Shown piece after piece: positions 32,816 through 41,819 of a stretch of DNA of 64,000 nt. The notes under the pieces are model-generated. The model made no database searches, was not told the DNA's origin, and saw only the letters and a program-made list of their open reading frames with translations. Within the stretch, counting starts at the first letter, position 1; every line of letters begins with the position of its first letter. Made by a program: the position numbers and the translations under genes. The DNA comes from Pseudomonadota bacterium. GTDB taxonomy: Bacteria; Pseudomonadota; Alphaproteobacteria; Rhizobiales; Hyphomicrobiaceae. Location: the NCBI GenBank assembly GCA_023412805.1, contig JAEZRM010000014.1:1-64000 (forward strand), in the 5' to 3' direction.

Positions 32816-33592
32816 TCAGATCTTCCTGATCTTCTGCATCTGTCCGAGCAGATCCTGGCTGAAAAGGCTCTCAGTGTCGGCAAAGAGCTGGAGTACGCCC
32901 GACATTGGGGGCGCGGCCGGGTTCTCGATCTCCCAAAGCGCTGTGAAGCGGCCGATGAACTTGTCGAGCTTGGCGGGATCCTTGAGATCTTCCATATCCA
33001 GCTTCTTGCTGATCAGTTCGGCCTGGCGATCGATGTCCATCGTCGACGCCGCTTCCGGGATGCCGAGCGCAATCTGCGTGACCTTGAGGAGTGCTTTGTC
33101 GGCCATCAGGTGGAAGGGTGTTTCGGCGCTTGCGGCCTTGCGCTGGAAGTAGAGCGCCAGCCGGACGCCTTCGTTTGATGCTCCTGCGTCCTGTTCCATG
33201 GTTTGGCGGACGTAGCGATCAACAGTGCCCTCGCGCGTCCGCTCGAAAACCGTGGTGCCGGTCGTGTAGCGGGCGAAGTTGAAGGTTTCCGCGAACTCGG
33301 CATAGCGGCGGTCGGTGAGCTTGTTGGCGAAGCTCTGAGGATTGTCGATGCCTTCGGTCAAGACCTTCCGCATGAAGGCCTTGGCGTAGTCCATCTCCTG
33401 GAGGCCGAAGGCTTTCATGGCGTACTTGAAGACGCGATCGTTGTTCAGGAATTCGTCGACCGACTTGATGGTCTTGATCGTCTCCAGGTAGTACGCGCTT
33501 TCGCGCTGGACGATCGGCTGCTCGGACGTGCGCTTGAGCGCAGCAGGCATATCCGAGGCGATGAGCTGGTAGCCGATGGGCGTGCTGAACAT
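32816..33592 (-). CDS. DUF1217 family flagellar-cluster protein
   Basis: A 258-residue protein of the DUF1217 type: YYLETIKTIKSVDEFLNNDR, VFKYAMKAFGLQEMDYAKAF, RKVLTEGIDNPQSFANKLTD and the C-terminal LFADTESLFSQDLLGQMQKI. Such proteins are found in flagellar clusters of alphaproteobacteria, often next to flgF, with no settled role. No signal peptide or TM segment is seen. The ATG at 33592 with an AGGAAGG site is preferred over the longer frame from 33634. It is divergent from motA across about 177 bases that must hold the promoters of both units. Confidence 0.88.
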   Translation of the reverse strand: MFSTPIGYQLIASDMPAALKRTSEQPIVQRESAYYLETIKTIKSVDEFLNNDRVFKYAMKAFGLQEMDYAKAFMRKVLTEGIDNPQSFANKLTDRRYAEFAETFNFARYTTGTTVFERTREGTVDRYVRQTMEQDAGASNEGVRLALYFQRKAASAETPFHLMADKALLKVTQIALGIPEAASTMDIDRQAELISKKLDMEDLKDPAKLDKFIGRFTALWEIENPAAPPMSGVLQLFADTESLFSQDLLGQMQKIRKI

Positions 33593-33769
33593 TCCGGCCT
33601 TCCTCGCGAAGCGGGTCAGCTTCAAGAAGCGCACGCGGGACTTGCACGAACCTGACGTGCTGGCCTTCAGCGTCTCGCAACGCCAGGTCGGGCGCTGCTA
33701 CAGCCTCGCGCAAGGCATTCGCCGCATCGTCGGACATCAACGACCTGATCCGGTGGGCGCAGAACGCGA

Positions 33770-34663
33770 ATGACTATACCGCTAGGCCTAATTGTAACGC
33801 TTGTCTGTATGTTCGGCGGCTTTGCGGCCATGGGCGGCAAGATCTCCGTCATCTGGCAGCCGTGGGAGTACGTGATCATCCTCGGAGCTTCGGTCGGCAC
33901 GTTCATCGTCGCCAATCCCATGAAGACGATCAAGGACAGCGGCACCGGCCTCATCGAGGCCTTGAAGAACACCGTCCCGCATAAAGAAGACTATCTCGTC
34001 ATCCTGACGTGCCTTTTCAGCCTGATCCGGGAGCTGAAGTCGAAGTCGCGCGCGGAAGTCGAGAAGCACATCGACAATCCGACCGAGTCGGCGATCTTCA
34101 CCGCTTATCCGAAGGTGCTGAACGACGAGAAGATGCTGACCTTCGTGTGCGACTATTTCCGCCTGATCCTCATGGGCAACGCGCGTACGCATGAGATCGA
34201 GGCGCTCATGGACGAAGAAATCGCGACCATGCGCGGCGACAAGCTGAAGTGCTATCACTCGCTCGTCGCCATGTCGGAGGGACTGCCGGCGCTCGGGATC
34301 GTGGCGGCCGTGCTCGGCGTCATCAAGGCCATGAGCGCGCTCGATCAGCCGCCGGAGGTGCTCGGTGCGTACATCGGCGCCGCTCTCGTCGGTACGTTCG
34401 CCGGCATCTTCTTCTCCTACGCCGTGGTCACGCCGATCGCGACCCAGGTCAAGATCGTCCGCGAAAAGCAGATGCGCCAATACATCGTGATCAAGCAGAC
34501 GCTGCTCGCGCTGATGAATGGCGCCATGCCGCAGATCGCCGTCGAGCATGGGCGCAAGGCCATTTCCGCCGCCGACCGCCCTTCTGTGGACGAGCTTGAG
34601 AACGCAACACTGAATACCGGTGGTGCCGGCGCTGCCGGTGGCGCCGAGAAGAAGGCCGCCTAG
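33770..34663 (+). CDS. motA: flagellar motor stator protein MotA
   Basis: A 297-residue inner-membrane proton-channel subunit. Four TM segments are visible: residues 2-20, 33-50, about 170-190 (GLPALGIVAAVLGVIKAM) and about 200-222 (GAYIGAALVGTFAGIFFSYA). A large cytoplasmic loop carries the charged torque-generating region (LIRELKSKSRAEVEKHIDNP). A Gly/Ala-rich tail follows. MotB, its partner, is encoded 12 kb downstream rather than adjacent, as in rhizobia. It leads the rightward flagellar unit. Confidence 0.95.
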   Translation: MTIPLGLIVTLVCMFGGFAAMGGKISVIWQPWEYVIILGASVGTFIVANPMKTIKDSGTGLIEALKNTVPHKEDYLVILTCLFSLIRELKSKSRAEVEKHIDNPTESAIFTAYPKVLNDEKMLTFVCDYFRLILMGNARTHEIEALMDEEIATMRGDKLKCYHSLVAMSEGLPALGIVAAVLGVIKAMSALDQPPEVLGAYIGAALVGTFAGIFFSYAVVTPIATQVKIVREKQMRQYIVIKQTLLALMNGAMPQIAVEHGRKAISAADRPSVDELENATLNTGGAGAAGGAEKKAA

Positions 34664-34673
34664 CGGCGGGAGC

Positions 34674-35066
34674 ATGACGCGCATGAATAATGTCGAGAAT
34701 GACGGGGCGGCCGGCAACACGAGCGGTCGTCAGCAAGGGGACTGGAGAGCCGACTTGACACATGTAGCGGCGGCTGGCGAGCAGGACGGCAAATCTGGCG
34801 AGGCTTGGGGCGCGCGCGGTCACGACGCCGTCATGCGTATTCCCGTATCGGTTCGCTTCGTGCTCGGTGGGGCGCGGATGCCCGTTGCCAAGCTCATGAG
34901 CCTGACGCGCGGCGCGATTATTCCGCTCGATCGAAAGGTCGGCGATCTGATCGATATCGTAGTGAATGATCAGGTTGTTGCTCGCGGCGAGATCGTTGCG
35001 CTCGATGAGGAGGCGACCCGATTCGGCATCTCGGTGCGCGAGGTCGCGCAGCAGGGAAGCGAATAG
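34674..35066 (+). CDS. fliN: flagellar motor switch protein FliN
   Basis: A 130-residue C-ring protein. The last ~75 residues form the SpoA domain (MRIPVSVRFVLGGARMPVAK, LTRGAIIPLDRKVGDLIDI, VARGEIVALDEEATRFGISV). The first ~50 residues are polar and low complexity, as in other FliN proteins. It builds the lower C-ring with FliM and FliG, whose genes are in a separate group about 17 kb downstream. Start at ATG 34674; an ATG at 34683 has better spacing from GGGAG. Confidence 0.9.
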   Translation: MTRMNNVENDGAAGNTSGRQQGDWRADLTHVAAAGEQDGKSGEAWGARGHDAVMRIPVSVRFVLGGARMPVAKLMSLTRGAIIPLDRKVGDLIDIVVNDQVVARGEIVALDEEATRFGISVREVAQQGSE

Positions 35067-35158
35067 TCGCCTCTGCGTCGCGTTGCCAGACTCTCTCTGA
35101 GCCGGACTGCTGAGCCGCTGCGCTCGTCCATCTTCTTCGATCTCAGGTTCCGAGCAAC

Positions 35159-36253
35159 ATGGCTGAACAGCCGGACAAGGAGTCCAAAACAGAGGAAGCA
35201 ACGCCTCGCAAGATCGAGGAGGCGATCAAGAAGGGCAATACGCCTGTCTCGCGTGAGATCGCGCAGTTCGCCTCGATTCTCGCCATTGCCGCGTGTGTTC
35301 CGATCGTCGTGCAGGCGTTCGGATCCAATCTGCTCGGAAGTCTCATCGCGTTCGTCGAGCGGCCCTACGATTTCAGGCTCAATGCCGGCGCCGATGCGAT
35401 CATGCTGCTCGCTGCCGTCGGGAAGGCCGCGACGGCCGTGCTGGCGCTTCCGCTCTTCGTGCTCATGGTCTTCGGCATATTCGTTTCCGTGCTTCAGAAT
35501 CCCTTGCGCATGGTCGGCCATCGCATCAAGCCGGAAATGTCGCGCCTTTCACCAATGAAAGGCTTCACGCGCATGTTCGGCGCGCAGGGCCTTGTCGAGT
35601 TTATGAAATCGGTCTTCAAGCTCACGATCCTGTCGGTCTGCGCGATCTTCTTCCTGCTCAACTACAAGGCCGATCTCGTCAATTCCATCCTGCTCGAGCC
35701 GGCGGCGCTGCCGCAGGCGCTCGCACGACAGATGCTCAATGTGCTCATCGCCGTGGGGCTCAGCCTGGCTGGCATCGTGGTGGCGGATCTCCTCTGGAGC
35801 CGGTTCAAGTGGCGCAAAGATCTGCGTATGACCAAGCAGGAGATCAAGGACGAGCACAAGCAGAGCGACGGCGATCCGCTGCTCAAGGCGCGGCGGCTGT
35901 CGCTTGCGCGTGATCGCGCGCGCCGGCGGATGCTCTCGTCCGTGCCGAAGGCGACGGTGGTGATCGCCAATCCGACCCACTACGCCGTGGCGTTGCGCTA
36001 TGTGAGTGGTGATGCAGGCGCACCCATGGTCGTCGCCAAGGGCATGGACAACATCGCGCTCAAGATCCGTGAGATCGCCGAGGCGAACGATATTCCGGTC
36101 ATCGAGGACAAGGCGTTGGCGCGCAGCCTCTACGCGGCGGTGTCGCTCGACCGTCCTATACCGCCAGAGTTCTACAAGGCTGTGGCCGAGGTCATTCTCT
36201 ATCTTATGTCGCGTTCCGCCGCGCAAGCGGCTCCCCTCCCGCGAGGTGCATGA
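35159..36253 (+). CDS. flhB: flagellar export apparatus protein FlhB
   Basis: A 364-residue inner-membrane substrate-specificity switch protein. It opens EKTEEATPRK-like (SKTEEATPRKIEEAIKKG), has four TM helices between about 35 and 212, and a cytoplasmic domain with the self-cleavage motif Asn271-Pro-Thr-His in VIANPTHYAVALRY. Cleavage there lets the export gate change from hook to filament substrates. Its stop overlaps the start of the next gene (ATGATG), indicating coupling. Confidence 0.96.
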   Translation: MAEQPDKESKTEEATPRKIEEAIKKGNTPVSREIAQFASILAIAACVPIVVQAFGSNLLGSLIAFVERPYDFRLNAGADAIMLLAAVGKAATAVLALPLFVLMVFGIFVSVLQNPLRMVGHRIKPEMSRLSPMKGFTRMFGAQGLVEFMKSVFKLTILSVCAIFFLLNYKADLVNSILLEPAALPQALARQMLNVLIAVGLSLAGIVVADLLWSRFKWRKDLRMTKQEIKDEHKQSDGDPLLKARRLSLARDRARRRMLSSVPKATVVIANPTHYAVALRYVSGDAGAPMVVAKGMDNIALKIREIAEANDIPVIEDKALARSLYAAVSLDRPIPPEFYKAVAEVILYLMSRSAAQAAPLPRGA

Positions 36254-36729
36254 TGCAGCCCGATGTCAGTGATCTTACGACGCGTTTCGAGGCACTCCTC
36301 GCGGAGAGCATCGCCGAGCTCACGACCGAGTTTCGCAATCACGATGCGGCCGATCTGCTGGCGCTCATCCGGCTCGACCGCATGGCGACCCTGCAGAGCC
36401 TGCTGGACGGCGAGTGCGAGCTGTTCTTCAAGCCGGGAACCATGCAGTTCAGCGGGCACGCGGAGGCCATGGTCGGATGGCGGGCGCCGCCCTCGGTGCG
36501 CCTTGCGATGTCGTTCCGCAGCCCCGGCGTCGAGCTCTATTACCGCCTGACGCTCGAAGCCTCGGATGCTCATGTGCAACTCGACCTCATTCGATTCGAG
36601 CCGCCGGAGACCAATCCGGAGGGCCGGTGCCGGCGGCTGGCGCTGGCGCTCGGCGCGGCGCGCGCTCATCGCCTCGACCGCGCCCGCGGCCAGCTTCAGG
36701 CAAGAGACGTCGGCTATCAGGGAAGCTGA
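36250..36729 (+). CDS. unknown protein coupled to flhB
   Basis: A 159-residue soluble protein without signal peptide or TM segment. It has an N-terminal helical part (LTTRFEALLAESIAELTTEFRN) and a central strand-rich part (CELFFKPGTMQFSGHAEAM, VRLAMSFRSPGVELYYRLTL), then a basic tail. It overlaps the flhB stop and ends 17 bases before flgB, so it is surely part of the flagellar operon. No named family was recognised. A role in rod export or assembly is a guess from position only. Confidence 0.75.
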   Translation: MMQPDVSDLTTRFEALLAESIAELTTEFRNHDAADLLALIRLDRMATLQSLLDGECELFFKPGTMQFSGHAEAMVGWRAPPSVRLAMSFRSPGVELYYRLTLEASDAHVQLDLIRFEPPETNPEGRCRRLALALGAARAHRLDRARGQLQARDVGYQGS

Positions 36730-36746
36730 AGCCGAAGGACTATTTC

Positions 36747-37124
36747 ATGGACGACCTCGCACTCTTCTCGATTGCCAGCGACCGCAACCGTTGGCTCGCG
36801 ACGCGCAGCGCAGCGCTTGCCGACAACATCGCGAACGCCGATACGCCGGGGTTCAGGGCGAAGGATGTCCCGTCCTTCGAGGCGGCGCTCAGCTCGGCCA
36901 ATGTCGCGATGCTGAAAACGAACACGAATCACCTGTCGCCGACGCAGTTCGGCGGCCGGGCGTTCGATGTCGTCACGCGGCCGGGTGAAGTTCCGAAGCA
37001 CTCCGGCAACACGGTCAGCCTCGAGACGGAGCTCGCCAACCTCGGTGAGACCCGCTCGCAGCACTCGGTCGTGTCGGGTGTGATCGGCGCCTTCCACCGC
37101 ATGCTTCTGACGAGCGTGAGGTAG
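36747..37124 (+). CDS. flgB: flagellar basal-body rod protein FlgB
   Basis: A 125-residue proximal-rod protein. The N-terminal motif ATRSAALADNIANADTPGFRA is the family hallmark, and the C-terminal helix ETRSQHSVVSGVIGAFHRML packs with it in the rod. It is exported by the flagellar type III system without a cleaved signal. It is followed 3 bases later by flgC and then fliE, the usual rod order. Confidence 0.95.
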   Translation: MDDLALFSIASDRNRWLATRSAALADNIANADTPGFRAKDVPSFEAALSSANVAMLKTNTNHLSPTQFGGRAFDVVTRPGEVPKHSGNTVSLETELANLGETRSQHSVVSGVIGAFHRMLLTSVR

Positions 37125-37127
37125 CGC

Positions 37128-37547
37128 ATGGCCGATGAGCTCAAGGCAGCTATCCTCTCTTCCGCATCGGGCCTGCGCGCCCAGTCGACGCGCATCCGTG
37201 TCGTTTCGGAGAACCTCGCCAACGCGAGCGCCACCGCAACCGTGCCCGGCGGCGATCCCTATGCGCGCAAGACGATCAGCTTTGCCCAGGAGCTCGACCG
37301 CGCGACCGGCCTCAACCTGGTTCGGATCGGTGCCATTGGCCACGACCAGACTCCCTATCCGGCCCAGCACATGCCGGGGCATCCCGCGGCCGACTCCAAT
37401 GGGTACGTCAAGCTCTCCAACGTCAATCCGCTGGTCGAGCTCTCGGATATGCGTGAAGCGCACCGGTCCTACGAGGCCAACCTCCAGATGGTGCGGCAGG
37501 CGCGCGAGATGATCGGTGACTTGATCGACCTTTTGAAAGGTAAGTGA
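37128..37547 (+). CDS. flgC: flagellar basal-body rod protein FlgC
   Basis: A 139-residue proximal-rod protein. It has LRAQSTRIRVVSENLANASATATVPGGDPYARK at the N-terminus and NPLVELSDMREAHRSYEANL at the C-terminus, both diagnostic of FlgC. Its TGA overlaps the ATG of fliE, so FlgC and FliE are coupled. Confidence 0.96.
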   Translation: MADELKAAILSSASGLRAQSTRIRVVSENLANASATATVPGGDPYARKTISFAQELDRATGLNLVRIGAIGHDQTPYPAQHMPGHPAADSNGYVKLSNVNPLVELSDMREAHRSYEANLQMVRQAREMIGDLIDLLKGK

Positions 37548-37900
37548 TGATCGATTCGATTGCAGGTATGGGCGGACGCGCCCTGCCGACCGGGCCGGTC
37601 GGGGGAATGGCGGAATCGTCCCCGGTTTCCGCGCCTAAAATGGCGCCCGTCACGCCGGGCGCAGCGCCCATCAATCAGACCGATCACGACTTCGCGTCGC
37701 TGCTCGGAGATGCCATCAGCGAGTTCGGGCAGAAGATGCGCCAGGCCGAGGCCGTATCGATCGGTGGCGTCAAGGGGACGGCATCGCTGCAGGATGTCGT
37801 CGAGCACGTGATGTCGGCCGAGCAGAGCTTGCAGTCGGTGATTGCCGTCCGCGACAAGGTCATCTCGGCCTACCAGGAAATCAGCAGAATGGCGATCTGA
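37547..37900 (+). CDS. fliE: flagellar hook-basal body protein FliE
   Basis: A 117-residue protein linking MS ring and rod. Conserved features are DFASLLGDAISEFGQKMRQAEA, VVEHVMSAEQSLQSVIAVRD and KVISAYQEISRM. The first ~40 residues are a proline/glycine-rich lead. ATG at 37547 overlaps the flgC stop; a GTG one codon earlier is also possible. Confidence 0.94.
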   Translation: MIDSIAGMGGRALPTGPVGGMAESSPVSAPKMAPVTPGAAPINQTDHDFASLLGDAISEFGQKMRQAEAVSIGGVKGTASLQDVVEHVMSAEQSLQSVIAVRDKVISAYQEISRMAI

Positions 37901-37918
37901 CGAGGGGCGTGACAGGAT

Positions 37919-38707
37919 ATGCGGGCACTTTCCATCGCCGCGACCGGCATGACGGCTCAGGCGCTCAACGTCGAGGTCATCGCGCACAACGTCGCGAACA
38001 TCAACACGACGAGCTTCAAGCGCTCACGCGCCGAGTTTGTCGATCTGCTCTATCAGACGCAGCTCGCGGCGGGTACGCCGGCCGCAGGTGGCGTCGAGGT
38101 CATTCCGGAGGGCGCGCGCGTCGGTCTTGGCGTGCGCGCGGCGGCAATCCGCAATCTCCATCAGCAAGGCGCGCTCGCCCAGACCGGCAACTCTCTCGAT
38201 CTGGCGATGATGGGGCGCGGTTTCTTCCGCGTGACCGGTCCCGAAGGCGAGACGCTCTACACGCGCGCTGCTGCCTTCAATAAAGACGCGACGGGCCGCA
38301 TCGTGACCGCCGAGGGCTATCTGGTGCAGCCGCAGATGTCGGTGCCACCAGAGGCAACGGCCATCACCGTGAACGAGCGCGGCGAGGTCTATGCGACCAT
38401 TCCGAATGAGATCGAGCCGCGCCTGCTCGGCCAGCTCTCGGTTGCGAGCTTCGTGAACGAGGTCGGGCTGGAGCCGCTCGGCGGTAACCTGTGGCGCGAG
38501 ACATCGGCGTCCGGTGCAGCAGTGGTCGGCATTCCCGGTGAGAACGGCCTCGGCCGGATCAAGCAGGGATATCTCGAGTCCTCCAACGTCGATCCGGTCA
38601 AGGAGATCACCGAGCTGATCTCGGCCCAGCGTGCCTACGAGATGAACTCGAAGATCATCCAGGCATCCGACGACATGATGGGGATCGTCACGAAGGGCAT
38701 CCGGTAA
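37919..38707 (+). CDS. flgG: flagellar distal rod protein FlgG
   Basis: A 262-residue distal-rod protein. MRALSIAATGMTAQALNVEV followed by IAHNVANINTTSFKRSRAEF is the N-terminal motif, GNSLDLAMMGRGFFRVTGPEG the middle and VKEITELISAQRAYEMNSKI the C-terminal helix. The length is standard. It lies between fliE and flgA in the expected order. Confidence 0.97.
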   Translation: MRALSIAATGMTAQALNVEVIAHNVANINTTSFKRSRAEFVDLLYQTQLAAGTPAAGGVEVIPEGARVGLGVRAAAIRNLHQQGALAQTGNSLDLAMMGRGFFRVTGPEGETLYTRAAAFNKDATGRIVTAEGYLVQPQMSVPPEATAITVNERGEVYATIPNEIEPRLLGQLSVASFVNEVGLEPLGGNLWRETSASGAAVVGIPGENGLGRIKQGYLESSNVDPVKEITELISAQRAYEMNSKIIQASDDMMGIVTKGIR

Positions 38708-38760
38708 TGGGCCGCGCCCCGCCGCGCGAGGTGGGGCCCGCGACACGGCAGAGGGGAGCC

Positions 38761-39225
38761 ATGCGACGCATTCTGCAGGCGGCTGCGATCGTTCTGGCGG
38801 TCGTTGCCGCGCCTTCGGCGCAGGCGCAGGGCAGTGCCATGGCTCTGCCAGTGCCGACAGTCACCGTTCTTCAGGGGGACGTTCTGGGCGACGAGCTGAT
38901 CGGCGAGGAACGCTTCATCGTGACCTCGCGCCAGGTTCAAGGCTTTCACACGTCGCGCGGGGCGGTCGTTGGCAAGGTCGCACGGCGCGTTCTGCAGGCT
39001 GGCCACGCCATTCCGATCAATGCGCTGCGTGACCCTTGGGTGTTCAAGGAGGGAGATCGCGTGCCGATCGTGTTTGCATCGGGCGGTCTCAGCATCGAGG
39101 CAACGGGCATTGCCCTCGAACCCGGCGTCGCTGGCCGGCTCATCAGCGTGCGCAATGCCGATACGGGTCTCATCATCCGCGGGATGGTGAGCGCGAGTGG
39201 CCGCGTCGAGGTGGGGGGAGAGTGA
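38761..39225 (+). CDS. flgA: P-ring assembly chaperone FlgA
   Basis: A 154-residue periplasmic protein. A signal peptide (RRILQAAAIVLAVVAAPSAQA) is followed by a short SAF-domain chaperone: LIGEERFIVTSRQVQGFHTS, PINALRDPWVFKEGDRVPIV and the typical C-terminus GLIIRGMVSASGRVEV. It is shorter than enterobacterial FlgA (about 220), as usual in rhizobia. ATG 38761 with AGGGG upstream is preferred over an ATG overlapping the flgG stop because the signal peptide begins there. Confidence 0.9.
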   Translation: MRRILQAAAIVLAVVAAPSAQAQGSAMALPVPTVTVLQGDVLGDELIGEERFIVTSRQVQGFHTSRGAVVGKVARRVLQAGHAIPINALRDPWVFKEGDRVPIVFASGGLSIEATGIALEPGVAGRLISVRNADTGLIIRGMVSASGRVEVGGE

Positions 39226-39229
39226 CGGC

Positions 39230-40342
39230 ATGGCGTCCGTAGTGCGCGCACTGTTTCTTGCGGCTTTCTCGCTGACGCTGTTCGTGAGCGGCGTTCTGGC
39301 CGAGGTGCGCGTGAAGGACATCACGACCGTCCGCGGTGTGCGCCCGAACCAGCTCGTCGGCTACGGTCTCGTCACCGGCCTCAAGGGAACGGGCGACAGC
39401 CTGCGCAACGCACCATTCACCGAGCAGTCGATGAACTCCATGCTGGAGCGGCTCGGCGTCAACGTGCGCGGGCTCGACATGCGCACGCGCAACGTTGCGG
39501 CCGTCCTTGTGACGGCCGAGCTGCCGGCCTTCTCCGTCGGCGGGAATCGGATTGACGTGTCCGTTTCATCGCTGGCCGATGCTACGTCGCTTGCTGGCGG
39601 CACGCTCGTGATGACGCCGATGCAGGGCGCCGACGGTCACATCTATGCCGTCGCGCAAGGGTCGGTCGTGGTTGCGGGCTTCCAGGCGCAGGGCCAGAGC
39701 GAGAGCTTGACGCATGGCGTGCCGACGTCGGGGCGGATCTCCAGCGGTGCGCTCGTCGAGCGCGATGCGCCGGATCTCCTGGCCTCGACGCGCACGCTTC
39801 ATCTCGAGTTGAAGAACCCGGATTTCGGCACTGCCGTCGCCATCGTCGATGCCATCAACAAGTACACCCTCGAGACGTCGAAGCGCCGCCTGGCGAAGGA
39901 AGCCGGTCCAAGCTCGCTCGCCGTCGATGTTCCGAGCGGGACGACCGCGGCGCGCTTTCTCGCGAACATCGGCCAGCTCACGATCGAGCCGGACGTGCCG
40001 GCGCGCATCATCGTGGACGAGCGCACGGGCACGATCGTCATCAGCCGCAACGTGAAGGTCAGTCGCGTCGCCGTTACGCACGGTAATCTCACGGTCCGGG
40101 TGATCGAGACGCCGTCCGTCTCGCAACCGGCGCCCTTCTCGAAGGGCCAGACGGTCGTCACCTCGACGACGGAGATCTCCGCCCATCAGGAGAACGGCAA
40201 TTTCGCGATCGTCGATGGTGTCGATCTGCAGAGTCTCGTGACGGGGCTCAATCGGATGGGTCTGAAGCCGCTCGGCATTATCGCGATCCTGCAGGCGATC
40301 AAGTCCGCGGGCGCGCTACAGGCCGACCTCGTGGTGCAGTGA
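39230..40342 (+). CDS. flgI: flagellar P-ring protein FlgI
   Basis: A 370-residue periplasmic ring protein. The signal peptide VVRALFLAAFSLTLFVSGV ends near VLAEVRVKD. Then come the FlgI blocks VRPNQLVGYGLVTGLKGTGD, TEQSMNSMLERLGVNV and TRNVAAVLVTAELPAFSVGG, and near the end LVTGLNRMGLKPLGIIAILQ. The ring acts as bushing for the rod in the peptidoglycan. It begins 4 bases after flgA and overlaps the possible upstream start region of motE. Confidence 0.97.
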   Translation: MASVVRALFLAAFSLTLFVSGVLAEVRVKDITTVRGVRPNQLVGYGLVTGLKGTGDSLRNAPFTEQSMNSMLERLGVNVRGLDMRTRNVAAVLVTAELPAFSVGGNRIDVSVSSLADATSLAGGTLVMTPMQGADGHIYAVAQGSVVVAGFQAQGQSESLTHGVPTSGRISSGALVERDAPDLLASTRTLHLELKNPDFGTAVAIVDAINKYTLETSKRRLAKEAGPSSLAVDVPSGTTAARFLANIGQLTIEPDVPARIIVDERTGTIVISRNVKVSRVAVTHGNLTVRVIETPSVSQPAPFSKGQTVVTSTTEISAHQENGNFAIVDGVDLQSLVTGLNRMGLKPLGIIAILQAIKSAGALQADLVVQ

Positions 40343-40362
40343 GGGTGGGCGTGGAAAGCAAC

Positions 40363-41001
40363 ATGCAGAGAGAACTGAGAAGGAATCCAGGGCGCGCCGC
40401 ACGCGCGCTTGCGGTTCTGCTCGCCGTTTTCGTTCTGCCATATGAAGCACAGGCGCAGGCCCCGGCTGCCACGGAAGCGCCGCGGCCAGCGCCGAAGCCG
40501 GGACCTCGGACGCAGGCGTCGACCCAACCACCGCGCATGATACCGATCGTTCCGGAGCCGAAGCAATCGCCGGCGAAGCGTGAGCCGGACAAGTCGCTGA
40601 CCGTCGCGGAGCAGTACTGCCGCGCCGTCCTCGAGCCGGCACGCGAGGCGCGCTACGCATTCCAGACGGCGGAGATCGAGGCGCTGAGCCGCGCTCTCGA
40701 TGAGCGCATGGTTAAGATCGAGGCGCGGATCGCCGAGCTCAAGGAGTGGGTTGCGCGGCGCGAGGACTTTGCCAGCCGCACCAGCGACCAGCTCGTTTCG
40801 ATCTATTCGGGCATGCGTCCCGATGCAGCTTCCGAACAGCTTGCGAAGATCGAGGAGAGCACGGCCGCGGCCATCCTGAGCAAGCTGACGCCGCGTGTTG
40901 CCAGCCAGATCCTGAATGACATGCCGTCCGACAGGGCCGCGCGTCTCGCCATGATCCTCATGGGCGCATCGCGCAAGAACGATCCCGGAGGCGGCTCGTG
41001 A
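40363..41001 (+). CDS. motE: MotE-like periplasmic chaperone
   Basis: A 212-residue exported protein. It has a signal-like N-terminus (RALAVLLAVFVLPYEAQAQA) and a Pro-rich linker to about residue 85. A helical domain follows with QYCRAVLEPAREARYAFQTA, a coiled coil (IEARIAELKEWVARREDFA) and the block SIYSGMRPDAASEQLAKIEE and AAAILSKLTPRVASQILNDM shared with MgtE-N/MotE proteins. In rhizobia MotE stabilises the stator factor MotC, whose gene is present here at 48513. It sits between flgI and flgH. GTG starts at 40339-40351 are alternatives. Confidence 0.85.
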   Translation: MQRELRRNPGRAARALAVLLAVFVLPYEAQAQAPAATEAPRPAPKPGPRTQASTQPPRMIPIVPEPKQSPAKREPDKSLTVAEQYCRAVLEPAREARYAFQTAEIEALSRALDERMVKIEARIAELKEWVARREDFASRTSDQLVSIYSGMRPDAASEQLAKIEESTAAAILSKLTPRVASQILNDMPSDRAARLAMILMGASRKNDPGGGS

Positions 41002-41798
41002 GCGAACTTCCCGGCGAACTGAGAATCTCCACGCGGATGCACAAGGCTTCCCTTGCGCTCTGGCGGTCGCGTGTTGGGCTGCTCGCACTGGTCGCGACTG
41101 TCGGCGTCGGATGCTCGGCGAAGCTCGATGCGATCAACAAGGAGCCGCTGCTGAGTCCCGTCGGCGCCGGCATCGAACAGAAGCCGGTCACGCCGGCGAC
41201 GTACGATCACATGCATCGCGCAGCCTTCCAGAAGCCTGCTGGCAGCAACAGCACATCGCTCTGGACGCCGCGCGGCGCCGATCTATTCCGTGATCGCCGC
41301 GCGCGTCGCATGGGCGACATCCTGACAGTCAACATCTCCATGAAAGACCGTGCGATCATGGACAACCGCTCCAAGCGCACGCGTGATTCGGCACATGGTC
41401 TCGGGCTCGACTGGTCGCATGGTATCGATACCTTCGGTTTGAAGACGGAAGGCAAGGCAGCGGTCAATTCGGCGCTCAAGTCCAACACCGCCTCGGATGG
41501 CAAGGGCGAGATCGAACGTTCGGAAAGCATCGATCTGCGGCTCGCCGCCGTGGTGACGGACGTTCTCCCGAACGGCAATCTGCTGATCCAGGGATCGCAG
41601 GAGGTGCGCGTCAACTTCGAGCTGCGCGTGCTGACGTTCACCGGTGTCGTCAACATCGGCGACATCCGGGCCGACAATACGATCCCCTACGAGCGCATCG
41701 CAGAGGCGCGCATATCCTACGGCGGCCGCGGCCGCTCGATGGAGGTTCAGCAGCCGGCCTGGGGACACCAGCTCATCGATCAGTTCAGCCCCTTCTGA
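40998..41798 (+). CDS. flgH: flagellar L-ring protein FlgH
   Basis: A 266-residue outer-membrane ring lipoprotein. A lipobox-like end VATVGVGC puts the acylated Cys at 39. Domain motifs are SLWTPRGADLFRDRRARRMG, DILTVNISMKDRAIMDN, LPNGNLLIQGSQEVRVNFEL and FTGVVNIGDIRADNTIPYERI. GTG at 40998 overlaps the motE stop and has GGAGG 6 bases upstream; ATG 41037 would give a shorter signal peptide but has no good ribosome site. Confidence 0.95.
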   Translation: MSELPGELRISTRMHKASLALWRSRVGLLALVATVGVGCSAKLDAINKEPLLSPVGAGIEQKPVTPATYDHMHRAAFQKPAGSNSTSLWTPRGADLFRDRRARRMGDILTVNISMKDRAIMDNRSKRTRDSAHGLGLDWSHGIDTFGLKTEGKAAVNSALKSNTASDGKGEIERSESIDLRLAAVVTDVLPNGNLLIQGSQEVRVNFELRVLTFTGVVNIGDIRADNTIPYERIAEARISYGGRGRSMEVQQPAWGHQLIDQFSPF

Positions 41799-41819
41799 CC
41801 ATGGGAATAGAGAGCGCAC

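Noticed and set aside
33593..33740. Minus-strand open frame over the divergent motA/DUF1217 region
   Set aside because: Overlaps the expected promoters and the DUF1217 start, with no family match.
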